In this document: one piece after another, positions 45,585-55,730 of the stretch
Numbering within the stretch: the stretch's first letter is position 1
Layout of the letters: each line of letters begins with the position of its first letter
NCBI GenBank assembly: GCA_942159475.1
Contig: OW804094.1
Span: forward strand, 11,064,386 to 11,128,385
DNA length: 64,000 nucleotides
Direction: 5' to 3'
DNA from: Sthenelais limicola
Taxonomy: Eukaryota > Annelida > Polychaeta > Phyllodocida > Sigalionidae
Translations under genes and position numbers: made by a program
Notes under the pieces: model-generated
What the model saw: only the letters and a program-made list of their open reading frames with translations
Told to the model about the DNA's origin: nothing
The model's database searches: none

Positions 45585-47522
45585 ATGTTCCCCTCCCCCT
45601 CCTCCTCCACCTCCTCCTTCTCCTCCCCCTCCTCCCCCTCCCCCTCCACCTCCACCTGCTCCTCCTGCTCCACCTCCTGCTCCACCTCCTCCTCCTCCTC
45701 CCCCTCCACCTCCCCCTCCTCCTCCCCCTCCACCTCCTCCTCCTCCACCTCCCCCTCCACCTCCCCCTCCTCCTCCTCCTCCACCTCCTCCTCCACCTCC
45801 ACCTCCTATTCCACCTCCTCCTCCTCCTCCTCCACCTCCTCCTCCTCCTCCACCACCACCTCCTCCTCCACCTCCCCCTCCTCCTCCCCCCTCCTCCTCC
45901 CCCTCCTCCTCCCCCCTCCTCCTCCACCTGCTCCTCCACCTGCTCCTCCTCCCCCTCCTCCTCCTCCCCCTCCTCCTCCTCCTCCCCCTCCACCTCCACC
46001 TCCTCCTCCCCCTCCACCTCCTCCTCCTCCACCTCCACCTCCCCCTCCTCCTCCTCCTCCACCTCCTCCTCCACCTCCACCTCCTATTCCACCTCCTCCT
46101 CCTCCTCCTCCACCTCCTCCTCCTCCTCCTCCACCACCACCTCCTCCTCCACCTCCCCCTCCTCCTCCCCCCTCCTCCTCCCCCCTCCTCCTCCCCCCCT
46201 CCTCCTCCCCCCTCCTCCTCCACCTGCTCCTCCTCCCCCTCCTCCTCCTCCACCTCCTCCTCCTCCTCCCCCTCCATCTCCCCCTCCTCCTCCCCCTCCA
46301 CCTCCTCCTCCTCCACCTCCCCCTCCACCTCCCCCTCCTCCTCCTCCACCTCCTCCTCCACCTCCTATTCCACCTCCTCCTCCTCCTCCTCCACCTCCTC
46401 CTCCTCCTCCACCTCCTCCTCCTCCTCCACCACCACCTCCTCCTCCACCTCCCCCTCCACCTCCCCCTCCTCCTCCTCCTCCTCCTCCTCCTCCACCTCC
46501 ACCTCCTATTCCACCTCCTCCTCCTCCACCTCCTCCTCCTCCTCCTCCACCTCCTCCTCCTCCTCCACCTCCACCTCCTCCTCCTCCTCCACCACCACCT
46601 CCTCCTCCACCTCCTCCTCCTCCTCCTCCACCTGCTCCTTCACCTGCTCCATCACCTCCTCCTCCTCCACCACCTCCACCTCCCCCTCCACCTCCCCCTC
46701 CTCCCCCCCCCTCCACCTCCTCCTCCACCTCCTCCTCCTCCACCTCCTCCTCCACCTCCTCCTCCACCTCCTCCTCCACCTCCACCTCCTATTCCACCTC
46801 CTCCTCCTCCTCCTCCACCTCCTCCTCCTCCTCCTCCACCTCCTCCTCCTCCTCCACCTCCACCTCCTCCTCCTCCTCCTCCTCCACCTCCACCTGCTCC
46901 ACCTGCTCCTTCACCTGCTCCATCACCTCCTCCTCCTCCACCACCTCCCCCTCCTCCTCCTCCTCCACCACCTCCACCTCCCCCTCCTCCTCCTCCTCCA
47001 CCTCCTCCACCTGCTCCACCTCCACCTCCACCTCCTCCTTCACCTGCTCCATCACCTCCTCCTCCTCCACCTCCTCCTCCTCCTCCACCTCCTCCTCCAC
47101 CTCCTCCACCTCCTCCTCCACCTCCTCCACCACCTCCACCTCCTCCACCTCCTCCATCACCTGCTCCATCACCTCCTCCACCACCTCCACCTCCTCCACC
47201 TGCTCCACCTGCTCCACCTCCACTGTCACCTGCTCCATCACCTCCTCCACCTCCTCCACCTCCACCACCTCCTCCTCTCCCTCCACCTCCTCCTCCACCA
47301 CCTCCACCTCCACCTCCTCCACCTCCACCACCACCTCCTCCACCTCCACCTCCTCCACCTCCTCCCCCTCCACCTACTCCATCACCTCCTCCTCCTCCAC
47401 CACCTCCACCTCCTCCCCCCTCCACCTCCACCTCCTCCTCCTCCTCCTCCTCCACCACCTCCTCCACCACCTCCACCTCCTCCCCCCTCCACCACCTGCC
47501 CCTCCTCCTCCTCCTCCACCTC
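45585..47522. repeat. 1.9-kb CCT trinucleotide array
   Basis: CCTCCTCCA/CCTCCTCCC units, with higher-order repeats of about 360 bp marked by a recurring CCTATTCC. Open in several frames on both strands with single-residue translations (Pro/Leu/Ser; Gly/Glu/Arg), hence not a gene. Confidence 0.97.
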
Positions 47523-47576
47523 AGAATTTAAGAGATGTGTAAAACTGTAGATGTGCATTTTCTGAAAATCTGACCC
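47523..47576 (+). mobile_element. MITE family A, copy 20 (end fragment)
   Basis: Only the last 50 bp (TGTGCATTTTCTGAAAATC, TGACCC) remains. It directly abuts the CCT array. Confidence 0.75.
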
Positions 47577-47864
47577 ATATACAAAATAATAAATTCTATT
47601 AGTTGTTAGTATGATAAGAGGGAGGTGGTAAGATGATACATGTGCCCCTCACGTGAGGTGGTGACCAGGGGTTGATGGATAGAGGCGTTGTCATGGAGAC
47701 AAGGCCAGATGTCAGTATATGACACTAGGTGGCATCCTGATAAATGTCTCTTATAATGTAGTGCTGCCCTCTGCATGACATCTGTAGAACTAGAATGGGT
47801 AAGAGAAGATGCATGGTGAGGGAGAGCACAGGATTTAGGAAAATCAAATTATTCGTACAACTAT

Positions 47865-48125
47865 CAATAGGGGATTTGCATAGCCGCCATTTTGAATCCT
47901 GATTCGCATGGAATTATGGGACTAATGGTACTGTCTAAAACCTATAGAAAACGTGCCATGTTCAGCATGGAATAGCTATTAATGCTTTAATGTCAATATC
48001 CATGTATTATACATGTTTCGTTGATATAAGTCCTCATCCTTCCCCATCATGCATTTGGTTTTCATAGATCATTTGTACAAGATGTCATATTGGTGAAAAT
48101 AGTCTTACAATTTTCGATAAAAATT
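47865..48125 (-). mobile_element. MITE family B, copy 5
   Basis: Begins CAATAGGGGATTTGCATAGC and follows the inverse family B interior to TTTTCGATAAAAATTT. The last terminal repeat is missing. Confidence 0.7.
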
Positions 48126-48785
48126 TCTGTCGTGACCAGCCTTGAAGAAGGACCCTTTGGTGTTCGAAACTGTAGATAAAAACAAAAAAATTGAATTTTC
48201 CTATGTTTGTTCATCACTCGAATCAACCCACGAATTCAACTATAAGACTAAGAGTATCTGAACAGTTGGTAGTTCTCCTTTTAAAACATTTCTGTCTGAT
48301 ATTTCCATACCTGTATAAACTGTGCCTAATGTATGTCGCCTATGTTACCATAGTGTGTTGTCTCGATACCTCTCCTAAACCTTAGTCGTAGCATACAAAT
48401 CCACCGCAGGTGGAGTTGTACAGTGTTCTATAGTAGAGTGCCATAGACGGCCCTTAACAGCCTCCTACCTTTACCTCCTACCTTTCAGCAATGATAAAAC
48501 TTACTTCATATTGTCATTGTGCGTTGCTCATACTGCAATATTAAATAAATCATAGACTAAACTGCTAGCGAGGCGATGGAATCGCCGCCATGAATATTTG
48601 AAGGAATGGCGCTACTTTGCTAAAGGCAGAAACTTACAAAACTCACAAAGGCCGGCAGAATGAAGCCACGCCTATCTAAGCTGGCTCAGCCAATCCGCTT
48701 AAGGGACAGCGAAAATGGTAAAACATGTCTGCAGTATTGTAGCTGGTTATTGGTCACTAGGTATGGTAGGTTTCTGCCTCTTGCG
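48126..48785. other. intronic, possible hammerhead-like relic
   Basis: CTTGAAGAAGGACCC...GTGTTCGAAAC at 48142-48174 resembles ribozyme cores carried by Penelope-type elements; see findings. Otherwise nothing recognised. Confidence 0.35.
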
Positions 48786-48795
48786 GTCACGTGAC
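48786..48795. promoter_or_regulatory. CLEAR / E-box palindrome
   Basis: GTCACGTGAC, the full palindromic E-box bound by MiT/TFE-type bHLH-Zip factors, 11 bases before an ATGGCG start context. Confidence 0.4.
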
Positions 48796-48806
48796 TCCAG
48801 TCCAAG

Positions 48807-48931
48807 ATGGCGCAGCATGGCATGGAGTTGTGGTTACCGATTCAGAAATGTATCAGACCAAAAGAACATGTAAACTTCGACGGCGCATTACGATATTGCG
48901 GCGAAATAGTGCTAGAGACAACATGTAAAAG
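48807..48931 (+). CDS. candidate first coding exon (unassigned)
   Basis: CCAAGATGGCG context. The frame encodes MAQHGMELWLPIQKCIRP, then KEHVNFDGALRYCGEIVLET. A donor-like AAAAG|GTGAAC follows 48931; the unspliced frame stops at 48935. It is not in phase with the next TBC1D exon (49987): joining gives an immediate stop. If real, it belongs to another transcript. No homology recognised. Confidence 0.25.
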
Positions 48932-48935
48932 GTGA

Positions 48936-49986
48936 ACAACTTTGCATGTACCCATTGATCTTTGCCTTCCAAGTAGACTCACGCCCTCATTATTAGTATA
49001 AACTTCCACCCAACCCTGTCTGCGACAGGCTTATGCCTAGGCAATGTACACAGGGATGCCAGTCTTCCATGAATTAATGAATTTCCATAATGTTCATACA
49101 TCCAAAAATATTCAGAATCTCCTTAACATTAACATGTTTTCTTCTCCATTAAATCTCATATTTTCATATTTATATCATAATACATAATTATGTATTTTAG
49201 CATTGTTGAATATCTACCTAGCCCAAGTAAGGCCAGAAACAGGCAGCAAGTGCCGACGGTTTTGGTCACCCTGTCCCCGTCAGGAGTGGGGTATAGGCGG
49301 CAGGCCTTGTTCCATTAAAGGCCAGGGTCCTCCCCGAGCTGTGTTCCATGTGTATTCTTTAATGGAAGATTAGACCGCTGGTTTGCCCTTGAGAAACCTA
49401 CGGTGCACCCCTCTCCACAGCTGGGAGGTAATCCAAGTAGACCCGTTCTCCCGACTCACTGGGTCTATAGGTCATGGGTGTCATATAATGGCCCAGTGAT
49501 GTTTAGATACATGTAAATACTTGATATTCATTTAGCAATTAACATTCATAATTCCATCCAAATGCACCATTTCAAGAGTGTTTTCAAAGTTTTCCGTCAT
49601 ATGGGCTTGGATACCCTAGTTCCATTATTTTTTCAACCCCTGACTGGCATCCCTGTGTACAGGTGGTGGGCCTCCAAACTACTAAACCTATACTGGTCCT
49701 GGGTATAACCATTAAGTGCCTTTCTGTCTCTTTTTCCCGCTCCCTTCTTCTCTATCTCTATTTCCTTTCTGTCTCTTTTTCTGTCTCTGTCTCCCTCCCT
49801 TCCTCTCTATCTCTATTTCCTGGGTATGATCATAAACTGCCTCTCTCTCAACTCTCCCACCCTTGATATGACCATATTAAATGTGTTGATGAGGGCGTAA
49901 AGCAACCCATCTCACTCACTCACTCACTCACTCCTAAACCTATAGGTCTGTATGAGTTGTCTTACCCTTCTCTCTTATATTTCCAG
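48936..49986. other. intronic, nothing coding recognised
   Basis: Short CT-rich stretch 49720-49800 and a partial inverted copy of the 39046 duplication at 49863-49915. Confidence 0.4.
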
Positions 49987-50073
49987 AGCTGTATGAAATC
50001 TGTCTGAACCGCGCCAAGGATCGGCTGAAGTTAATGCAGGAATCCGGGGACAGCGACAGCATCTGCTCACAAA
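49987..50073 (+). CDS. TBC1D12/14: TBC1D12/14-type RabGAP, TBC domain exon
   Basis: Acceptor TTTCCAG; donor ACAAA|GTAAAC. Two bases complete GAG. Encodes ELYEICLNRAKDRLKLMQES and GDSDSICSQ, matching the E(L)YEI.L.RAK.R segment of the family. Leaves one base. Confidence 0.88.
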
Positions 50074-50617
50074 GTAAACAAAGATTTGTATTTATTATCT
50101 TTATTAATCTTATCATAATTAGTGTTTAGACGGGACAAATTGCCTCCACCGAGCTGCTACCATGTAATGAAGACTCAAATGTGATGGGAAAAAAAGAATT
50201 GTTATCATAATTAGGGAAGGTTTGAGGGAGGAGGTTCCTTCGGAAGATTACTTTGTCCTGATTGGTTAGTTGGAGCGTTACCATCTTTTTGTGGGTTATC
50301 GTGACATAATATCCTTTTAGTCAGTGTCTTGAAAGTCTTAGACTAAACAAATTAATAACGTCCATTTTTGGCCTGCATGTGCTTGTACTTTTGAAGAATT
50401 TTGAAGAAAAGAATTCTTAAATCTTCCGATACATTTCACAAAATTCGATCTACCAAATTTCGTTGAAACTTTCAAAGATTAATATCATAAAATAATTTTT
50501 AAATTTTGCCCTGTTTTCCCCTTGCCAGAAATATTTCACTATTTTTTCCATGGTCCAACTTTCATCCCAGATTGAAGACCATATAAAGCGTTTGACAGGT
50601 CTTGATTAAAGGTCTAT

Positions 50618-50858
50618 GGTTGAAATTTCCAGGAAATGCACAATTCACATTCAATTCACAATTCCCTCCCAAATAACCCGAATTTAATACAAAAATCAGA
50701 CTCAAAACATTATTCAACATAACCAAACACATCCCTTGAAACAACTTGATGCCAAATATACTCAGATATAGAGAGTATTTATCATTTTTCAGTCTGATTT
50801 AGCAGAATTTACTAAATGTGTAGAACTGCCAATTGTACATTTTCTGGTGACCTGACCC
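50618..50858 (-). mobile_element. MITE family A, copy 21 (variant)
   Basis: TTTCCAGGAAATGCACAATT left end (extra ATTCAC duplication), ATTTTCTGGTGACCTGACCC right end. Confidence 0.8.
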
Positions 50859-50933
50859 TGTAAATGTATATATGGTCGTATATTCTTATAGCCTTAAGTT
50901 GAATTATTGCTGGAATTATGGGGTTTTCTCTCA

Positions 50934-51049
50934 TTTATTCACAAAGTTTGTTATCTTTATTCACAAAGTTTGTTATCTTTATTCACAAAGCCTGTTATCT
51001 TTATTCACAAAGCCTGTTATCTTTATTCACAAAGTGTGTTATATTCCAG
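50934..51049 (+). repeat. 22-bp tandem units leading into duplicated acceptors
   Basis: TTATTCACAAAG(T/C)(T/C)TGTTATC recurs about five times. The same word is the intronic half of the 77-bp units that follow. Confidence 0.85.
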
Positions 51050-51427
51050 TGTCTGAGCCTTCCTCCAGTAAGGAGGCCAGTGTGGAGGTGATCAAACTGT
51101 TATTCACTAAGTGTGTTATATTCCAGTGTCTGAGCCTTCCTCCAGTAAGGAGGCCAGTGTGGAGGTGATCAAACTGTTATTCACTAAGTCTGTTATATTC
51201 CAGTGTCTGAGCCTTCCTCCAGTAAGGAGGCCAGTGTGGAGGTGATCAAACTGTTATTCACTAAGTCTGTTATATTGCAGTGTCTGAGCCTTCCTCCAGT
51301 AAGGTGTGGAGGTGATCAAACTGTTATTCACTAAGTCTGTTATATTCCAGTGTCTGAGCCTTCCTCCAGTAAGGAGGCCAGTGTGGAGGTGATCAAACTG
51401 TTATTCACTAAGTCTGTTATATTGCAG
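51050..51427 (+). repeat. five tandem pseudo-copies of an exon start with its acceptor
   Basis: Units of 77 bp (one of 70 bp). Each contains TGTTATATT(C/G)CAG, the first 49 or so bases of the exon at 51428, then TTATTCACTAAGT(C/G)TGTT. Exon-like starts fall at 51050, 51127, 51204, 51281 and 51351. None has the exon's real 3' half or its donor. Confidence 0.93.
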
Positions 51428-51519
51428 TGTCTGAGCCCTCCTCCAGTAAGGAGGCCAGTGTGGAGGTGATCAAACTGGACGTCTCCAGAACCTTCCCACA
51501 ACTCTGTATATTCCAAAAG
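51428..51519 (+). CDS. TBC1D12/14: TBC1D12/14-type RabGAP, exon with arginine-finger motif
   Basis: Acceptor TATATTGCAG; donor AAAAG|GTAAGC. A+TG gives MSEPSSSKEASVEVIKLDVS, then RTFPQLCIFQK. I.LD.SRTFP is the TBC IxxDxxR motif whose Arg acts as the catalytic finger in active RabGAPs. Family members read REAS(L/V)ELIKLDISRTFP here. It is the last of six tandem copies of its own 5' half, and the only one continuing into IKLDVSRTFP with a donor in frame. Confidence 0.93.
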
Positions 51520-52093
51520 GTAAGCTTTGCCAAATATTAGTTACAATCAAGATGGTTTTTAGCCTGATATATTAGTTCAACACTGTTGGAAGAATTGTCT
51601 TCTGAAAACTGACTGAGACAGGAGACCCATTCTCCATGTAGGCCATAAGTATGTAATATGGAAAATAAAAGTTTATATATATATAACAGCAGTTGGTAGA
51701 AAATAAACCATCATTTAATTTAACTGATATTATTAAACTGATGTTGTTATAAAATGTTTAGAGTATTAAATTTACACTCTGGTATTGATTGAAAGTGGTT
51801 AGTGAAACTACCACCAGGTGGAGGCACTGTATAGAAGCTAGAGCTATATTTGACCTGTGCATAGAGAACTGAATATTAATAATTGTTATTGTTAATTAAA
51901 TATTTAGAGTATTAAAATTTATCCTAGATGTAGCCTTTCAAGTAAAGTTTTCCTTGGCAATGAGAACTATCATATTAATGTGAAACTTGTCCAATACAAT
52001 TTGTTTGATTGATAACCCTGGTATACCTCCGGACCTCTACCAATACAATTTGTGAAAGAAAAAAATTATAAGTGTTTATTTGCTATGTTGCAG

Positions 52094-52165
52094 GGAGGTC
52101 CTTACCATGAGTTGTTACAGGGCTTACTCGGGGCCTACGCCTGTTATAGACCAGATGTAGGATAT
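52094..52165 (+). CDS. TBC1D12/14: TBC1D12/14-type RabGAP, TBC domain exon
   Basis: Acceptor TATGTTGCAG; donor TAT|GTAAGT. Encodes GGPYHELLQGLLGAYACYRP plus DVGY. The codons are phase 0 at both ends. GGPYH..L..LLGAY.CYRPDVGY is family-typical. The YVQG glutamine-finger motif is split between this exon (Y) and the next (VQG). Confidence 0.95.
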
Positions 52166-52340
52166 GTAAGTACTACTCGTCTAGCATTGTGTTCTCTATA
52201 CAGAGAGAATGGAACGAGCCGGCAGTAATTGAACATTTATTGGCTGCTCCAAATAGATCTCCAATAGTTGATTTATGTGTAAACTCTAAGTAGGTACCAA
52301 GTCTTACCCATGTCACATCCACTGACTCTACAATATTTTA

Positions 52341-52733
52341 AGGAATAATAATAATAATAAATAACAATATTGCAGGTACATAGATAGAACCTGATGAGAA
52401 TGTGGTACGAGGGACACTATTACACTGTCCGAGATGTTTGTTTTTTTGTAACCCACTCGCCTACATGGGCCACGAAAAAAAACAAACATCGAGGACAGTG
52501 CAATAGTGTCCCTCGTACCACATAAAAATTTAGGTTCTATATTTACTCCCACGTTGCTATGCTTACTTTATATGGCTATGTTTACTGGGGACAGGAAGTC
52601 ATACCACACATGTGGAACTGGTGCAAATTACCACACTATACTCCCACCCATACAAATAGCATGTGGTACATACATCAACGTGGAGTAAAAGGGATGTTGT
52701 TCATGTAAGGAATAATAAATACCAATATTGCAG
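52341..52733 (+). repeat. duplicated acceptor/exon start, split by element H
   Basis: AATAATAATAAATAACAATA, TTGCAGGTACA at 52345-52379, then element H, then GGGATGTTGTTCAT at 52691-52704. Together these reproduce the acceptor and first 20 bases of the exon at 52734. The true acceptor copy follows at once. Confidence 0.8.
52380..52690 (+). mobile_element. repeat element H, copy 2
   Basis: See 10800-11102. Arm GTGGTACGAGGGACACTATT pairs with AATAGTGTCCCTCGTACCAC, loop near 52450. It sits inside a duplicated exon start. Confidence 0.8.
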
Positions 52734-52862
52734 GTACAAGGGATGTCGTTCATCGCGGCGGTCCTTCTCCTCAACATGGAAGTCAACGATGCCTTCATCT
52801 GCTTTGCCAACCTTCTCAACCGCCCATGTCAGATTGCCTTCTTCAGACTAGACGAGAGCCTC
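52734..52862 (+). CDS. TBC1D12/14: TBC1D12/14-type RabGAP, exon with glutamine-finger motif
   Basis: Acceptor AATATTGCAG; donor CTC|GTGAGT. Encodes [52 protein letters not shown] completes YVQG, which supplies the Gln finger. NLLN(R/K)PCQ.AFFR(V/L)D is strongly family-like. Phase 0 at both ends. Confidence 0.95.
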
Positions 52863-53846
52863 GTGAGTCTCATTCAGTCTTCATTCAATTGAATTGAAAA
52901 ATACTTTATTTGTCTAGGGTTTTACATCAGGAGATTAGACAAATGGGTGAACCAGACTTCTGGATAATAGCGGAACTCCACTAGAGGACAAACGGTGGCG
53001 ACAAATTTTGTTGTTGCCCACTAACAACAGTTCATTTCATGTTTGCAATGAAAACGCAAATGGAGGAGTGTCAGATGTGTTGCCACATTCTCTGGGAACT
53101 GTTTTTCTGTATGGATATTTGTTGCAACAAGTCAATGGGCAACAACAAAATTTGTCGGCGCCATTTTTCTCTCTTGTGGAGTCACCCGATAAGTAAGGAT
53201 ATTTGTGTGGAATACTGGACCCACGACCGTGGTCGAGGTCAACGCTATATATTCCCTAGATTAATTGATATTTGTTTATGAAGTATGTTACAGAGAATGA
53301 CATGGCTGTCTCTAACCGATAGATGGAGTAAGGGACTCCTGGCAGATAGTTATGTTGCCTACAGATAGATAGGATAGGGGAGTTAATAGAAGTAGAGAGG
53401 AGGGATACAGATAGATATATAACTCAATACACAGATAGATGGATAGATAGATAGAGAGAAAAGGGGAGTTAATAGAAATAGAGAGGGGGGATAAGGATAG
53501 AGAGATATACATACATAGATACATAGGCAGACAAATAGATAGATAGACAGCCCCCAAAATAAAGTTAACAGAGAAAGACATGTCTGCCTCCAACAGATAG
53601 ACAGGTAGCACTATAAGAAGCATTCTCCACGGAAAACCCATATTTTACACTTGGGACAGGCAGGTTGTATGTTTTGCTAGAGCGGGGAGGGGTGGCTGGA
53701 GGGAGGGGGGGAGGGTGATCCTGGCAGATAGTTAAGTTGCCTACCCTAGAAGAAACTATATAGGAAAATTGCAAACAAAAACAGAGAAAGCTTTCCTGGA
53801 AATGTTGACATTGTTAAATGTTTTATCTGCTGCTGCCTGCTTACAG
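52863..53846. other. intron
   Basis: GATA-type microsatellite patches at 53350-53560. A TTGAATTGAAAAATACTTTA stretch near 52890 resembles dispersed-repeat tails. No exon. Confidence 0.45.
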
Positions 53847-53956
53847 ATGAAGTGCTACTTCTCCGCCTATGAAGAGTTCTTCAACGAGAACCTGCCCAAA
53901 CTCTACTCCCACTTCCAGAAACAGGCCGTTACCCCAGATCTTTACATCATTGACTG
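53847..53956 (+). CDS. TBC1D12/14: TBC1D12/14-type RabGAP, TBC domain exon
   Basis: Acceptor GCTTACAG; donor TG|GTACCT. Encodes MKCYFSAYEEFFNENLPKLY, SHFQKQAVTPDLYIID and the first two bases of Trp. FEENL.KL..HF....TPD.YLIDW is the family pattern. Confidence 0.95.
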
Positions 53957-54466
53957 GTACCTACAGATTTCTATATTTTTGTTTTAATAAATTTTATTGC
54001 TTGGAGTTTCACAGTGTGTGAAAAGTCTCATTCGGCAATTACAAATATATTGTTAGATCAGTATTTTTAATCAATTAAAGGCCAAGACATTTAACAAAAC
54101 GACAAAATTCAAATGTAAATACGTATTGTCCTCCATGGACGTACTTCATACGATGAAAATACAAAATATATGCATTACAGCGACCTATGTTAAAGGAGGT
54201 ACCTGTAAGCCTGTCTAAATTATGAAATGAAATAAAATTGTTTTTTAAAAAAAATTGTCATAAATAGAAAGCCTTACCACCTGAAATTAAGATGGATTAA
54301 AATTGCTAAGTTTCGGCCTGGAAATACATAAGCATCACGTTTTGGTATGTGCATTACTGATGGATACCCCCTTGTAACAGCTAATAAAACTGAACCCTCA
54401 CAATTGATCTTCTACTAACTTGTATTTCTCTAAGTTTAAACTGAATATAATTCATGTTTATTGCAG

Positions 54467-54570
54467 GATGTTCACGCTTTATGCCAAGTCACTACCGCTG
54501 GATGTAGCAAGTCGTGTCTGGGATGTTTTCTGTAGGGATGGAGAAGAGTTCCTCTTCCGTACAGCGCTTG
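54467..54570 (+). CDS. TBC1D12/14: TBC1D12/14-type RabGAP, TBC domain exon
   Basis: Acceptor TATTGCAG; donor CTTG|GTATGT. Encodes (W)[66 protein letters not shown] is nearly invariant in TBC1D12/14. Confidence 0.96.
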
Positions 54571-55539
54571 GTATGTTTATAATTTATTTATTTGCTCCAG
54601 AAAAATATAATTATTACATTTGTTAGTCCTGAAGAAAACTATCATATCAATACTCAATTTTATTCAAGTTTATTAACTCCTTGGAAATACATTAAGATAT
54701 AAAAATGAGACATTTTCTCGCCTTTAAAATTATTATTATTATGAGGAGATGCCTTACTCTCTTGAATATTTTTTAAACATGAACCCATTATTTCTCTCTT
54801 GAATTCGTCTTCGGACATTCTGTAATAGAATTATCTACCCAATAAGGTAATCACAGAGATTCATGCAATTAGGAAATTAGCTCTAATTTGGTACAAATTG
54901 TTCAGCTTAAAGCTGTGCTCTCTGAACATTTTCTTTTCCAATCCATCTAAAAGTCATTTGAGCAAAATTTTGGAGGATATTGTCTGGTTGTTTTAGAGAC
55001 AGGGCTTCTAAAACGTCCCCTTTTGTTTTGGAGGATCCACCCAAATCCTTTCCTGGAAAGACTTCACTTATTATCGCTCTTCGGCGGCCGTTTTTATACC
55101 TAATGGCACCATGGAGGTTTGTAATCGATAGAGACGTGGGTCAAATCACACAACAAATCACACGACACCCCAAAGGGTGATTTGACCCAACGTTGAGATC
55201 GATTACAAACCAAACACAGTGCTATTAGGTATCTATTACATACTAAATCAACAAGAGAACTCGATTTTAATAGTATTTTACCTTACTTTCCATCAATCTT
55301 GTGGATATTCAGCTCAAATAGCACATAGTTGCTATTTAACTTTTCAAATAGCACCCCTGAAGTCACATACGTATGTAATGATAGCTCAGACGATACAGCT
55401 TCAAATTCATGTATAAACATATAATATCAGCAGAATATTGATAAATCCAGTCCTATAAGTTATGTATGTGTGTTAAGATTTGTTTTACCGTAATAGCTGA
55501 GAATGCAGCTTTAAATCCTCTCTTTCTCTTCTCTTCCAG
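54571..55539. other. intron, nothing recognised
   Basis: An inverted pair ATCGATAGAGACGTGGGTCA / TGACCCAACGTTGAGATCGAT at 55127-55203 encloses a short segment. No exon or known repeat. Confidence 0.45.
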
Positions 55540-55730
55540 GAATACTCAAGTTATTCGAGGATATCCTCTTATCCCTGGACTTTATCCACCTGGCCCAGTT
55601 TCTGACCAAGCTGCCGGAGAACCTCTCATCTGAGCAACTCTTTAAAGCCATAGACTCTATATCCATGTCTATAGACAAGAAGCGCTTTGGTCACGTGCTC
55701 GCACAGTTCCGGGAGCCCAAGGAGACATGA
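55540..55730 (+). CDS. TBC1D12/14: TBC1D12/14-type RabGAP, last coding exon
   Basis: Acceptor CTTCCAG. G+GA gives GILKLFEDILLSLDFIHLAQ, FLTKLPENLSSEQLFKAIDS, ISMSIDKKRFGHVLAQFREP, KET, then TGA. GIL(K/R)L(F/Y)EDIL..MDFIH.AQFLT.LPE matches the family C-terminus. In vertebrates TBC1D14 binds Rab11 and regulates recycling-endosome and autophagosome traffic; that role is transferred by family membership only. The recognisable exons total about 430 residues. The N-terminal part is missing or unrecognised. Confidence 0.94.

Noticed and set aside
45556..47550. Long open frames (over 640 codons) rich in Pro/Ser/Leu or Gly/Glu on both strands
   Set aside because: They come from a CCT trinucleotide array. 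Several frames are open together, residues are drawn from two or three amino acids, and no domain, start context or splice structure supports a gene.
51050..51427. Five extra alternative exons of the TBC1D gene
   Set aside because: They have acceptors but no proper donor or conserved 3' half. Read-through shifts frame and stops. Treated as duplicated junctions, not exons.
53385..53560. Potential small gene in GATA-rich open frames on the minus strand
   Set aside because: Composed of GATA/TATC microsatellite translation (Ile-Tyr-Leu-Ser). No gene features.
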